A stretch of 64,000 bases of DNA from Neoarius graeffei (GCF_027579695.1 NC_083589.1:38665835-38729834); one strand, 5' to 3'. Shown: positions 35,672-47,160, counted from the stretch's first letter. Translations and numbers: made by a program. Notes: a model not told the origin generated them from the sequence alone.

Positions 35672-36332
35672 CAGGGTTTCCCATACATAGACCATTGTGT
35701 GGCGCAGCGCCACACAATCAGACTCGCGATTTTGGAAAAAAAAAAATCCGTTGCGCTAATTAAAAATAACGCAGCCTTCCCGATTCGCCTTCCGACCCCT
35801 TATTTTAAAAAGGTAGCCTACGTTGTGCTCGTGATGAGCTTTATCATAGCCTTCTTGGCTTACAGGAAAGGGACATCCCTGAGTCAGGCTACAAACCAAT
35901 TTTGATGCATACAGTAGCAGCTTGACGCGAGGAACCGGCCTTATTGCATTATCCCGTTTATCCCGCTTCAGCAATCACTTCCCTTATGATAGGGCACTGG
36001 AGTTTTGTTTTTTTTGTTTTTTTCAGGAAGCCACGCAGAATTAAATGTTCTGATAGGGCATGCAGGCTTTGCACCAATTAGGGTAATGCTTTTTCATTAT
36101 TGTTAGTTGCCTTGGTGTTACCTTAAGTGGTTTCTTACATCTAATTATGATATTTTATTATTTTGTTGTTACATTATACTATTTATTTCATTTTAGTATT
36201 GGTTGAGGCAAGTGTTGAGTTCAATATTAAAATAAAAACCTCCAGCTTGTTTTTTGCAATTTATTCCTTGAATGTCAACTAAAGAATGATTGAAAGATTG
36301 CCACCAAAAAGGCAAAAAACTAAGGTAAAAAC

Positions 36333-37423
36333 CAGAGATGCACCGATTGACCGGCTGCTGATCGGAATTGGCCGATTTTCACGTGATCGGCCATGACCGG
36401 CGACCGGCCGGTCAAAATTAAAATATGCCGATTTTCTGCCGATCAGAACGTGTGTATCACATAGAGATGAAAGTGGAAATACTCGTAATTCGCAACTAAA
36501 AAGACTGCAGCTACACTGGCAGCTTGAACATGCTTTCTAGTGCGATTGTGTTGCACTCATGCAGAACAGTGTCAGTCCTGAGCACCTAACGAGCTCCGGC
36601 GCGCGCGCCGTTAACAAAAAAAAAAAAAAATCACTATATTTGGATATCCAGCTTATCCAAAGCTATTGATGTTTGGATATCCAAATATAGTGATTTTTTT
36701 TTTTTTTTTTGTGCCAGATCTTGGATGTGAAAAGAAGAAAACATTTGTGGTTGTGTGAATTTCCCATTACAAGAATTAATACGTTAGCCTATTACCAAAC
36801 ATCTAGTTAGATTTGTACAAAGAGAGAGAGAGAAAAATGTCTTTGTTTGTTTTACAACCTTGGTTGCACTTGATTCCATTGGAAATTACTCTATAAATAC
36901 ACATTTGACAAAGCTGATAGAATGGCTATGGTACAAGTATGACTGGAAATTATTTTTGTATTTTGATACTGAATGAAGAAATTGGTTGTTCTATAAGGCA
37001 TAAGTTTTCAGATCTAAATAGGCTTATGAAAGTGTGTTCCATAGCAGTAGGCAAATAATATATGGGGGGGGGGGGGGGAGTTGTTTTTGTGCCAGATATT
37101 GGATGGGAAAAGAAAAAATGTTTGTGTGAATTTCCTAATTCAGGAATTATGTTAATACCAAACATGAAGAAAGATTTTACAAAGAACAATGTCTTTTTTT
37201 TTTTTTTGTTTTCAACCTTTGAGGTGTTTTTATTACTGAATTTATATACTGAATTTATTACTGAAAATCTGGCAGAATGTTCTATTAAAGAAAAGATAAA
37301 AAGAAAATAGTCTTTGTGTGTGCTGTGAAGTGGTTTGAAAAAATGAAATCAAAATCGGTATCGGCAGGTCACACTCCATGGAAATTGGAATCGGCCCAAA
37401 AAATTGCAATCGGTGCATCTCTA
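36333..37423. mobile_element. hAT-like element inside E
   Basis: TIR CAGAGATGCACCGATTG with inverse CAATCGGTGCATCTCTA, perfect 8 bp duplications GTAAAAAC (36325-36332, 37424-37431). Non-coding. The same insertion is present in copy 2, so it preceded spread of E. Confidence 0.9.
36614..36710. repeat. Perfect hairpin palindrome
   Basis: Arms AATCACTATATTTGGATATC (36629-36650) and the exact inverse (36674-36695), extended by A/T runs, with a 23 bp loop. Repeated in reverse at 42212-42294. Confidence 0.9.
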
Positions 37424-37877
37424 GTAAAAACTAAACTTTAACTTCAATTTTGATGAGTAATTTACATAAATTTAAAAGACAGGTTTTCCACCAACATCAA
37501 GCCCAGCAAACTAATGGCCTGCCCTGTAATGTAAAGTTGGGTCGAGGAATGAAACCAGGCAGGGTTCTGGGAAAAATTGTTTTAGCTGTCTTCTCTTAAA
37601 GAACTTAAAAGAATTTAGATTGAACTGAATAATCTCAAATGCTTCTTGTAGCTTTAAAATAGTCCCAGCAGGTGACTCTGAAGAAAAATACTGTGTGTTT
37701 GAACACCGCCCGCTGTAAACACTTTGCATACACCCCAATGACCGACTCCACTGACTGCCACAACACCACTGTGCACGATTCCCTCATCGGCACAGTGGAG
37801 CACTACAAATTGCTACCTGGTCTGTGGGAAACACTGCAATAGCTACGTTAATTGTTTATATTCATTATGATGATAAT

Positions 37878-38251
37878 GGGGCAGCACGGTGGTGTAGTGG
37901 TTAGCGCTATCGCCTCACAGCAAGAAGGTCTGGGTTCGAGCCCCGTGGCCAGCGAGGGCCTCTCTGTGTGGAGTTTGCATGTTCTCCCCGTGTCCGCGTG
38001 GGTTTCCTCCGGGTGCTCCGGTTTCCCCCACAGTCTAAAGACATGCAGGTTAGGCTAATTGGTGACTCTAAATTGACCGTAGGTGTGAATGTGAGTGTAA
38101 TTGGTTGTCTGTGTCTATGTGTCAGCCCTGTGATGACCTGGCGACTTGTCCAGGGTGTGCCCCGCCTTTCGCCCGTAGTCAGCTGGGATAGGCTCCAGCT
38201 TGCCTGCGACCCTGTAGAACAGGATAAAGCAGCTAGAGATAATGAGATGAG
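37878..38251 (+). repeat. tRNA-headed SINE, + orientation
   Basis: Full-length copy with CATTATG on both sides (37863 and 38252) as probable target duplication. Confidence 0.88.
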
Positions 38252-38270
38252 CATTATGCTAATGTTAGGC

Positions 38271-39450
38271 GGTGTTTCTCGACCAGCGCCATCTCGTGGG
38301 CTGTGAATCCCCCCAGTTGAAGCTAATTTTTACTCGTAGTAGGGTACAATTGCCGGGTTGCACATCACATCACATCCGCCTCATTAAGCTACAGTCACAG
38401 TACAGCTTGCGATGCTTTGCAATGGGTTATCTAGGAAAATGAGGCATTTTGGTGGTGATGCATAGCGATATACACATGAGCTAAAAGTTATGGTCACACA
38501 GTAGGTGAACACTTGACTGTCACGCCTTCATGCGCTTGAGTCTGGCGCAGTTCAAGTGGCTGTGCTTGTTCACGGAGTGCGTTGTGCACGTGCTTGGGAC
38601 CCAGTTGTTATGGGGGAAACACGTGATACTGATTTGAGTGCAGTCAGTACGTGCAGATACAGAAGCTGTTTTCAGAGAGGCTTTGCGAAGCATCCTCACG
38701 GTCACATTTGTTTCTAACCATGTTTATGACTCTGTTTAAATACTCTGCTTTATGATTCTGCTTTTTGTTTTGCAATAAACACTCTTACTGTACTTAGAGC
38801 CATCTACCGCCGTCTAGCTTGTAGTGTCCTGATCCCCAGATCTTTAACCCAGCCACATATAAAAAGTTGTACTCCTTCATGCTCTTCCAGGTTTTCATCT
38901 GTTTTTCTGTAGAGAACGATGTCTACAGCACCAGGTAGTTTGAGATGTCGGGGAACTCAGCGGATGGATAATTTTTCCACTCATAGGAAAAATCCTTTTT
39001 TGTTAGCATGTAAGGATCTATCCCATTGAGTGGTTTCTATATCCACTTCTTTTGAGTGTACTTCTTGGTTTTAATAATTTGCTTGTTTGCTGTCCACAAA
39101 TATGGCAATAAGTTCTTGTGTTAATGGACCAGACTCCACTTTTGGATCATTAATCCCTTTTGGCTGAGAATGCCCTGCATGCATGGTTTTATGTTGGCTT
39201 CTGGCACATCCATACACTTAAATACAATACCTACAAATAAAAAGCTTGCTTTCACTGCATTTATTTAATTCCTGGGCTCCCATCTGTAACAGGGAGTGAT
39301 GTTGCATTCCATTACTATACTTTACAATAGATTATCAGATTCTAATAGAATAGATGAGCCAAAATAATTGGGGATCTTTTTTAATGGGCCCCGACTCATT
39401 ACAAGTATGAATAGGTGGGCCTTAAACTAGAAAAAGTTGAGAACTCCTGA
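38271..39450. mobile_element. hAT-like element (approximate ends)
   Basis: Ends GGTGTTTCTCGACC and GTTGAGAACTCCTGA are inverted relatives. Flanks TGTTAGGC (38263-38270) and TATTAGGC (39451-39458) agree at 7 of 8 positions. The interior 38390-38830 is shared, inverted, with 46790-47150. No ORF recognised. Confidence 0.6.
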
Positions 39451-39691
39451 TATTAGGCATTTTCGTATATGTGAATGAGGCATGAGGTAATTGGATATGA
39501 CAATAACATGCTACGCTCCTCCCCCGATGCGCTGTCTCATGGACTCGTCCTCCAGCAGTAATCAGGCAGTGTGCGTTCATGCGTTTTGAAGGCATGGCTT
39601 TGGAGCGAGGGCGGGATTTTTCGGTTGGACACTTTCAAAATCTAGCTTACTCTTTCTGGTTTCGCCAAAATGGATCTCCTAGGCTCCATTG

Positions 39692-40126
39692 GAGTGCTGT
39701 GGTCATGTGGTTTGAGATGGGTAAACAAACACCTACACCCCTCATGTGTTTGTATGGATTACCTGTATTCATGAACTACAAAGTCTGAGATGTAGCTCAA
39801 AATGGTATGTTATTGCACAGCTTATGGCTGCAATAACAATTCAACTGATAGTAGTCCATCATTTCATTCTTTTCCGAGTGATAAAAGACATCAGGAGGTA
39901 AGAAATTATTAAATTTACAAACGAATTCACATTGTTTAGTAGTTGTGTGTGCTGTAGCATTGAAACCTTCGGTGCTCACACTTTGAAAGATGATTTGCAA
40001 TAGTAATCGTGGACAGGTCATTTTATCGAGTTTCTTTGTCCAAATTGTATCACTGAATGCACTAGTAGAGCTATTAGCGACCGCCATTTTGGATTTGTGT
40101 TTACCCATTTCAGATCACGTGACCTT
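39692..40126 (+). mobile_element. Inverted-repeat element with a THAP exon
   Basis: GGTCATGTGGTTTGAGATGG at 39694 mirrors CCATTTCAGATCACGTGACC ending at 40124, enclosing a THAP-type exon. Target duplication not resolved. Confidence 0.5.
39802..39897 (+). pseudogene. THAP-domain first exon (second type)
   Basis: 32 codons beginning MVCYCTAYGCNNNST, then FHSFPSDKRHQE, ending exactly at a GTAAGA donor (39898). C-x4-C spacing and the HxFP motif match the N-terminal half of a THAP zinc finger. The second half (CxxH) would be on a later exon, not found. It differs from the Kolobok-like THAP copies, so it comes from another transposon or a THAP gene remnant. Confidence 0.6.
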
Positions 40127-40199
40127 GAGGTCTATTTCCTGCCTTGCCTTGAAGGCAGTGCAGGAAGCTGTCCGAGTGTAAGAATCAATACAGAATTTT

Positions 40200-40955
40200 G
40201 TTTATCAAACAAATGATATTACAGCAATGTGGTAAGCTGCACAGGTCAAAATCGGGTCTTGCACATGCACTCCTAAATCCAAACTCAACCAGTATTTTTA
40301 CAAAAATAAAGAGCAAAAGTGAGCAAAGCACTCACACTGTATAGAACCCTGAAAGACACAACCTTTTTGAAAGAGAAATGCTATACTCTTATGATGTTCT
40401 GTGTTAAGCTCGAGTGTGATGTAGGTCGTATCTGACCTGGTGTTTAAAAACTTCTGCCAATTCAAGCCCAACAGCTCTGACTGTGAATTATTATTACACG
40501 ACTGCCAGGGTGACTCACAGCAGTTCATGAATATCATGTTTTAGAGAACCATTTTTAACAAACCAATTCTACACACTACAGCTTTATTTTTGCTTAGGCA
40601 AAATACCATCCACATGACGTTGGGGGTTTGTTCAAATGTCAAACACTGGCGCTCTGACAGTGGTAGGATTTGAACTCCCATCCTTTCAGTCACTATAACT
40701 CCAAACATCTGCTTTCTGGCTTGCTCACCACTTTGAATAATTTCACAACATTATCAGAGATTTTTACAGGGGTACTAATGTTGGAAAGCCAGGTTAAACT
40801 CTAGATATACTGTACTACATACAGCATTTGGGAATTTAAATGATGTCATGAAAATTGATCAACCAATGTAAAGAACAAAATGGTACAGAATGGAATAATG
40901 CATAAGGAAGTTTGTAAAAAGATTCTAACTTTTTTTTTTTTTTTTTTTTTTTTTA
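40200..40955. other. Intron DNA with poly-T run
   Basis: No gene seen. A T-run (40931-40953) abuts the inverted SINE half and is where that SINE originally inserted. Confidence 0.4.
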
Positions 40956-40964
40956 GTTTGGAAA

Positions 40965-41082
40965 AATTCCATCCATCCATTATCTGTAGCTGCTTATCCT
41001 GTTCTACAGGGTCGCAGGCAAGCTGGAGCTTATCCCAGCTGACTACGGTCAAGAGGTGGGGTACACCCTGGACAAGTCGCCA
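40965..41082 (-). repeat. Right half of the split SINE, inverted
   Basis: Tail and body end, starting (reverse complement) at TGGCGACTTGTCC, which is the exact continuation of the half ending at 35671. Confidence 0.9.
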
Positions 41083-41495
41083 CAGTGTTTCCCACAGACC
41101 AGGTAGCAATTTGTGATGCTCCACTGTGCCAATGAGGGAATCGTGCGCGGTGGTGTTGTGGCGGTCGGTGGAGTCGGTTATTGGGGTGTATGCCAAGTGT
41201 TTACAGCGGGCGGTGTTCAAACACACAGTATTTTTCTTCAGAGTCACCTGCTGGGACTATTTTAAAGCTATAAGAAGCATTTGAGATTATTCAGTTCAAT
41301 CTAAATTCTTTTAAGTTCTTTAAGAGAAGACAGCTAAAACAATTTTTCCCAGAACCCTGCCTGGTTTCATTCCTCGACCCAACTTTACATTACAGGGCAG
41401 GCCATTAGTTTGCTGGGCTTGATGTTGGTGGAAAACCTGTCTTTTAAATTTATGAAAATTACTCACCAAAATTGAAGTTAAAGTTTAGTTTTTAC

Positions 41496-43785
41496 TAGAG
41501 ATGCACCGATTGCAATTTTTTGGGCCGATTCCGATTTTCCATGGAGTGTGACCTGCCGATACCGATTTTGGCCGATTCCGATTTCATTTTTTCAAACCAC
41601 TTCACAGCACACACAAAGACTATTTTCTTTTTATCTTTTCTTTAATAGAACATTCTGCCAGATTTTCAGTAATAAATTCAGTATATAATTCAGTAATAAA
41701 AACACCTCAAAGGTTGAAAACAAACAAAAAGACATTGTTCTTTGTAAAATCTTTCTTCATGTTTGGTATTAACATAATTCCTGAAATAGGAAATTCACAC
41801 AAACATTTTTTCTTTTCCCATCCAATATCTGGCACAAAAACAACTCCCCCCCCCCCCCATATATTATTTGCCTACTGCTATGGAACACACTTTCATAAGC
41901 CTATTTAGATCTGAAAACTTATGCCTTATAGAACAACCCATTTCTTCATTCAGTATCAAAATACAAAAATAATTTCCAGTCGTACTTGTACCATAGCCAT
42001 TCTATCAGCTTTGTCAAATGTGTATTTATAGAGTAATTTCCAATGGAATCAAGTGCAACCAAGGTTGTAAAACAAACAAAGACATTTTTCTCTCTCTCTC
42101 TTTGTACAAATCTAACTAGATGTTTGGTAATAGGCTAACGTATTAATTCCTGTAATGGGAAATTCACACAACCACAAACGTTTTCTTCTTTTCACATCCA
42201 AGATCTGGCACAAAAAAAAATCACTATATTTGGATATCCAAACATCAATAGCTTTGGATAAGCTGGATATCCAAATATAGTGATTTTTTTTTTTGTTGTT
42301 GTTGTTAATGGCGCGCGCGCGCCGGAGCTCGTTAGGCTGGGCATACACTGTGCGATTTTTGGCCCGATTTTGACACGATTTTCACTCGTGCGACTATTTT
42401 GGAGATCGGGCCGATTTTTGGCTCAATCGTGCGTCTCGGGTCGTGTAATATACATGGGGTAACGACAAGCGATTAACACCTCACGACCTCTTCCCGCTCG
42501 ATCGGATGAAAATCAAACATGTTTGAAATCCTGGTCGCCCCTCGTGAGGCTATCGCACTGTTGAAGCAGTGTCACGAGCCGATTTACCTCAACCTGTCAC
42601 ACTACACATGCGCGAACACAGATACGGAAGAGAAAACAAACCCTGAGCAGCACTTCCGGTCTCCTCTTCTTCACGTAGATGGGATTTATGGCTCTTTGAT
42701 GGGATCTGCATCTTTGTGATCCGTTCTTTGAAAAGAGCCGTTCAAAAGACTGGCTCGTTTGGCTCTTTTTTAAAAATATTTATTCAGTTTTAAGAAGACA
42801 GCGTCTAAAGAAGCCGGATCCCTCTGCTTAGACAGTGACATCAATATTTCTGGACATACCTTTTATATAAAGCAACCTAGACTTACATTATTGTAACCCC
42901 TAAACGCTCATAAATAACCATTAAAAAACAATGAGGGCTTCAATGAATGTCCATGCAGAACGGCTTTTCTGTAAAAAAAAAAAAAAAAGAACCCACTCAA
43001 GAACATAGTTATCAGAACGCAAGAATATTTTATAGAAAAACACTTGTTTTACAAAACTATTTAAGTCTGAGATACAAAACAGATAAATAAAATACACAAA
43101 AATGGAACAAACAAAATGACGATAGAATAAATTAAATGAACGTCCGTGCAAAGTAGTTTTCCCACAATATTATCATTAATATCACACAACATTATAAACT
43201 ATCTGAAACACAGTACAGAAAAAGAACGACAGAAAGAACGGCTCCCCCAGCTCGAGACTCGGTTCTCATCGTTCATGCCTAGGAGCCGTTCAAAAGAATC
43301 GGTTCGTTCGCGAACGTCACAACACTATATCACGTTGCAGTTCCGGATACAAGAATCTGGAAGTATGGAAGTACAGTGTGAGCAGTCAGATCGCATCCGA
43401 GCATCGGATCGTATAGTGTGAGAACAGGAATCATAATCTGCGTGCTGTTTACCCCTGCGATTCACTCGTACAGTGTGAGCAGCAGCTAAATACCGCGATT
43501 GAAAAAATCGCACAGTGTCTGCCCAGCCTTAGGCGTGCAGGACTGACACTGTTCTGCGCAAGCGCAACACAATCGCACTAGAAAGCATGTTGAAGCTGCC
43601 AGTGTAGCTGCAGTCTTTTCAGTTGCGAATTACGAGTATTTCCACTTTCATCTCTATGTGATACACACGTTCTGATCGGCAGAAAATCGGCATATTTTAA
43701 TTTTGACCGGCCGGTCGCCGGTCATGGCCAATCACGTGAAAATCGGCCGATTCCGATCAGCAGCCGGTCAATCGGTGCATCTCTG
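41496..43785. mobile_element. hAT-like element inside E copy 2
   Basis: Same hAT insertion as at 36333-37423, flanked by GTTTTTAC (41488-41495, 43786-43793), the complement of GTAAAAAC. Enlarged by the nested TTA element. Confidence 0.9.
42335..43528. mobile_element. PIF/Harbinger-like MITE (1194 bp)
   Basis: TIR GGCTGGGCATACACTGTGCG with inverse CGCACAGTGTCTGCCCAGCC, target duplication TTA (42332-42334, 43529-43531). The empty site GCTCGTTAGG is preserved in E copy 1, confirming the boundaries. Subterminal CAGTGTGAGCAG repeats near 43374 and 43470. No transposase. Confidence 0.9.
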
Positions 43786-43930
43786 GTTTTTACCTTAGTT
43801 TTTTGCCTTTTTGGTGGCAATCTTTCAATCATTCTTTAATTGACATTCAAGGAATAAATTGCAAAAAACAAGCTGGAGGTTTTTATTTTAAATATTGAAC
43901 TCAACACTTGCCTCAACCAATACTAAAATG

Positions 43931-44128
43931 AAACTAGACAGGGACACTCTAACGAGTGCAAACCCCGCCTTTTCCCTATTAAAATACATTGGGCGAAAAT
44001 TTCGAAGTTCTGCCATGACCTTGACCTTTGACCTCCAAAATTTAATGGTTTCCTTCCTGGGTGATTGGCAACACGTACAAAATTTGGTCCAAATCGATCC
44101 ATTGGTTCTTGAGATATCTTGCAGACAC

Positions 44129-44161
<33 letters not shown>

Positions 44162-44228
44162 TACACACACACACACACAGACTGACGCAGGTGAAAATAA
44201 TAACCCCTCCGACTACTGTCGGCGGGGT
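43931..44228. repeat. Retroelement 3' fragment with GACA microsatellite
   Basis: Absent from the matching place in E copy 1. Contains TGACCTTGACCTTTGACCTC and a GACA run (44129-44160) followed by CA repeats. It resembles RTE-type fish repeats; class inferred. Confidence 0.55.
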
Positions 44229-44964
44229 TAATAAATAGTATAATGTAACAACAAAATAATAAAATATCATAATTAGATGTAAGAAACCACTTAAGGTAAC
44301 ACCAAGGCAACTAACAATAATGAAAAAGCATTACCCTAATTGGTGCAAAGCCTGCATGCCCTATCAGAACATTTAATTCTGCGTGGCTTCCTGAAAAAAA
44401 ACTCCAGTGCCCTATCGTAAGGGAAGTGATTGCTGAAGCGGGATAAACGGGATAATGCAATAAGGCCGGTTCCTCGCGTCAAGCTGCTACTGTACTGTAT
44501 GCATCAAAATTGGTTTATAGCCTGATTCAGGGATGTCCGTTTCATGTAAGCCAAGAAGGCTATGATAAAGCTCATCACGAGCATGACGTAGGCTACCTTT
44601 TTAAAATAAGGGGTCGGAAGGCGAATCGGGAAGGCTGCGTTATTTTTAATTAGCGCAACGGATTTTTTTTTTTCCAAAATCGCGAGTCTGATTGTGTGGC
44701 GCTGTACCACACAATGGTCTATGTATGGGAAACCCTGTATTGTTAGTACTCACAGCTGTACTAGCTCACTAGCTTTAGCAGTATATCTGCAATATATTTG
44801 AAGACTCTGGTTATGTGCAATGAGTGCACTGGCAGAATGTGTGCAGGCAGGCAGGCTGTCCAATCATTTCATTCAGACTGAGTACTGCTGCCACAGGTGT
44901 CTTTATTTTATTTTTTTGCTTTTTAATATTGGGTTATTTGACTTGTTGATTGCTCTCAGAATAT

Positions 44965-45335
44965 CTCATCTCATCGTCTCTAGCCGCTTTATCCTGTTCT
45001 ACAGGGTCGCAGGCAAGCTGGAGCCTATCCCAGCTGACTACGGGCGAAAGGCGGGGTACACCCTGGACAAGTCACCAGGTCATCACAGGGCTGACACATA
45101 GACACAGACAACCATTCACACACATTCACACCTACGGTCAGTTTAGAGTCACCAGTTAACCTAACCTGCATGTCTTTGGACTGTGGGGGAAACCGGAGCA
45201 CCCGGAGGAAACCCACGTGGACACGGGGAGAACATGCAAACTCCACACAGAAAGGCCCTCGCTGGCCACGGGGCTCGAACCCGGACCTTCTTGCTGTGAG
45301 GCGACAGCGTTAACCACTACACCACCGTGCCGCCC
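44965..45335 (-). repeat. tRNA-headed SINE, - orientation
   Basis: Target duplication CTCTCAGAATAT at 44953-44964 and 45336-45347. Confidence 0.93.
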
Positions 45336-45347
45336 CTCTCAGAATAT

Positions 45348-45880
45348 AAAGAGAATTTTTCAAGAAATATAACAAAAATGCTTCTGAAAAAATGACCTGC
45401 CTTGCCTTTCATGGATGAAATGTCTGAATTCTGTATACACTCAGCACAGTGTTTCATTCTATGGGTGAAAAAATTACTTCTGTCTCACACCATGTACTAA
45501 TATCACTTCTGTAGCAGCCAAGATTGTTTTGCCAAAGTTATTACTGCAGCATTGTTCAAAGCTGAGAAGATGCGAGGGAGGAGGCCATTTGAGGGGGTTC
45601 GTTTTGAATTGATATTTTTACTTTTGCTGAAGAGTGCAAATAATTCTGGAGATGATTGTGCATGATATACCTTCTGATACATTGCAACACATAAAGCAAA
45701 AGTAGGGATATTGAGGGGAAATTGGTGTGACCAGTTGGTTGTTTTCCAATAGCGAAATACGACACTCTTCAACGGCAGCTTGAAAAGTTACCAACAGTGG
45801 TTCTAAAAGATTCAGCTTCATAACTTGGTTTTGAGTACACTTCTAATGTATTTTTTTTTTTTTTACTGGATGTGTTTTTC
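45348..45880. other. Intron 1 end
   Basis: Intronic sequence up to the exon 2 acceptor, ending in a T-rich polypyrimidine region. Minus-strand ORFs here show no family similarity I can name. Confidence 0.5.
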
Positions 45881-45882
45881 AG

Positions 45883-46042
45883 GGTGATAAATGCTGGGAA
45901 AAGTGCTGTGAATGAGGACCAGGCCTGCTGTGAAGTCATGGTGGTGAAGAAGAGGCCCACCGGATCCTCCACACCCTGCAAACCGTCCAAGAGGAGATCC
46001 TCACTGCCTAATGGAGAGGGTCTCAGCCTTGCTGAGAGTTCA
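45883..46042 (+). CDS. ppm1h: ppm1h exon 2
   Basis: Second coding exon, 160 bases, entered in phase 2 after a T-rich tract and an AG acceptor at 45881-45882. It is left at a GTGAGT donor starting at 46043. With exon 1 it encodes E-VINAGKSAVNEDQACCEVM, then a basic Ser-rich stretch (KPSKRRSSLPNGEGLSLAESS). VINAGKS.NEDQA is the start of the PP2C fold. The Ser/Arg stretch is the family-specific low-complexity insert before the first DGH metal-binding motif, which is not found in this window. The reading frame is intact and both splice sites are canonical. No further exon was found to 64000, so intron 2 exceeds 17.9 kb. Confidence 0.93.
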
Positions 46043-46229
46043 GTGAGTGTTGTGCTTTTTGTCTTTTTTTTATTTTTTATTTAACCCTCAGAGAGCATTC
46101 TTACAGGATACACAGTTTGACTGTCCCCTTGATCCAACATTCATCTAGTTTTACAGCAACTTTCTCATTTTGATCAGCTTATTTGCTTCTTTTGTGCTGA
46201 ATTGTTGACTTTAGTGATGCAGATTTTCT

Positions 46230-47160
46230 GATCTTTGTTGCTGCAGCAAACTATATAAGACCCTGGTCACACTATAGCTCATAATGGGTTTGCGAATACT
46301 TGATGAAAAATTGGTAGCATGGCCACCAATCATGATGCACGGTGAACGTTCTCTGAGCTTCACAAGTTGTTTTTTGGCGTGTCTCCGCATCATGTGTGGC
46401 CAAAAACATTGCAAAAAATTTTTAATGCATGCATTGAAAGTTGATGGCGATGATTTTCATCAGCAAACTAAGCAGCGAATACTCATAGATGGGTTTGGGA
46501 ATATTTCCCGAAGCTCGGGGAACTTTTGTTGAGCTTCTTGAGATGTATTTGTCTCAAATCCATATCCCAGATGGTTGTAAGAGCGTCAACACCACAGCAG
46601 CTCGGCATGGCCCAACCCAGCCTTTGCCAAGACTTAAAAAGTGCATTTACATTCAGGGATCCTTCGGCGTGCATTGTGCGTATGCCTGCAACCCAGCAGT
46701 TATGGGAAACACCTGATGCTGATTTGAGTGCAATCAGCATGTGCATATAAGGACGCTGTTTTCAGAGACTTTGCAAATATTCTGTCAGGTATGCGGTGGT
46801 AGATGGCTCTAAGTACAGGAAGAGTGTTTATTAGCAGGTGTGATGTATTTGCAAAACCAAAAGCCAAACAGAAAGCAGTGTTATAAAGCAGAGTATTTAA
46901 CCAGAGCCATGAACATGGCTAGAAACAAACATAACCATGATGATGATAATACTTTGCAAAGTCTGGTGTTTCCCATAACAACTGGGTCCTGTGAGTGAGC
47001 GTGGCTACTTGCGCATGCAAAGGCATGGCAGTCAACTGTCCGCCTGCTGCGTGTCCAACTTTTAGCTCACTTGTATATCACTATGCATCGTCACTAAAAT
47101 GCCTCATTTTCATCAATAACCCATCGCAAAGCATCACGAGATGTAGTGTGACCTGTAACT
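46230..47160. repeat. Head-to-head repeat block
   Basis: The part 46790-47150 is an inverted relative of 38390-38830, while 46680-46785 matches the same family in direct orientation (the TTATGGGAAACAC and CTGTTTTCAGAGA blocks). They meet head to head near 46790. No ORF. It could be a hAT derivative or an LTR; unresolved. Confidence 0.5.

Larger units (their letters stand above)
35672..37836 (+). mobile_element. Non-autonomous DNA transposon E (5 bp TSD), copy 1
   Basis: TIR CAGGGTTTCCC / GGGAAACACTG. No transposase. Contains a hAT-like insertion (36333-37423) shared with copy 2. The 5 bp target duplication TGGCG is found only when its left flank is paired with the left flank of copy 2 (see the inversion finding). 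The TIR resembles hAT elements, but the TSD length is 5, not 8. Confidence 0.85.
41083..44736 (-). mobile_element. Non-autonomous DNA transposon E, copy 2 (inverted)
   Basis: Reverse-oriented copy of 35672-37836, closely similar along its length, and longer because of a TTA element (42335-43528) and a repeat insertion (43931-44228). The TATTG to its right (44737-44741) pairs with CAATA next to copy 1 (37837-37841). Confidence 0.87.
25173..45882 (+). other. ppm1h: ppm1h intron 1 (20.7 kb, transposon-filled)
   Basis: Intron bounded by GTAAGT at 25173 and CAG at 45880-45882. A large part is identifiable mobile DNA: SINEs, TTAA and TTA elements, Tc1 copies, hAT-like elements and the two inverted copies of a 5 bp-TSD element. 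No additional spliced exon of a host gene was recognised inside it on either strand. Confidence 0.85.

Noticed and set aside
44129-44160. GACA repeat as a functional element
   Set aside because: Ordinary microsatellite within a retroelement tail fragment.
45503-45821. Overlapping minus-strand ORFs before exon 2
   Set aside because: Three overlapping frames of similar length in AT-rich intron, no domain, no splice-bounded exon.
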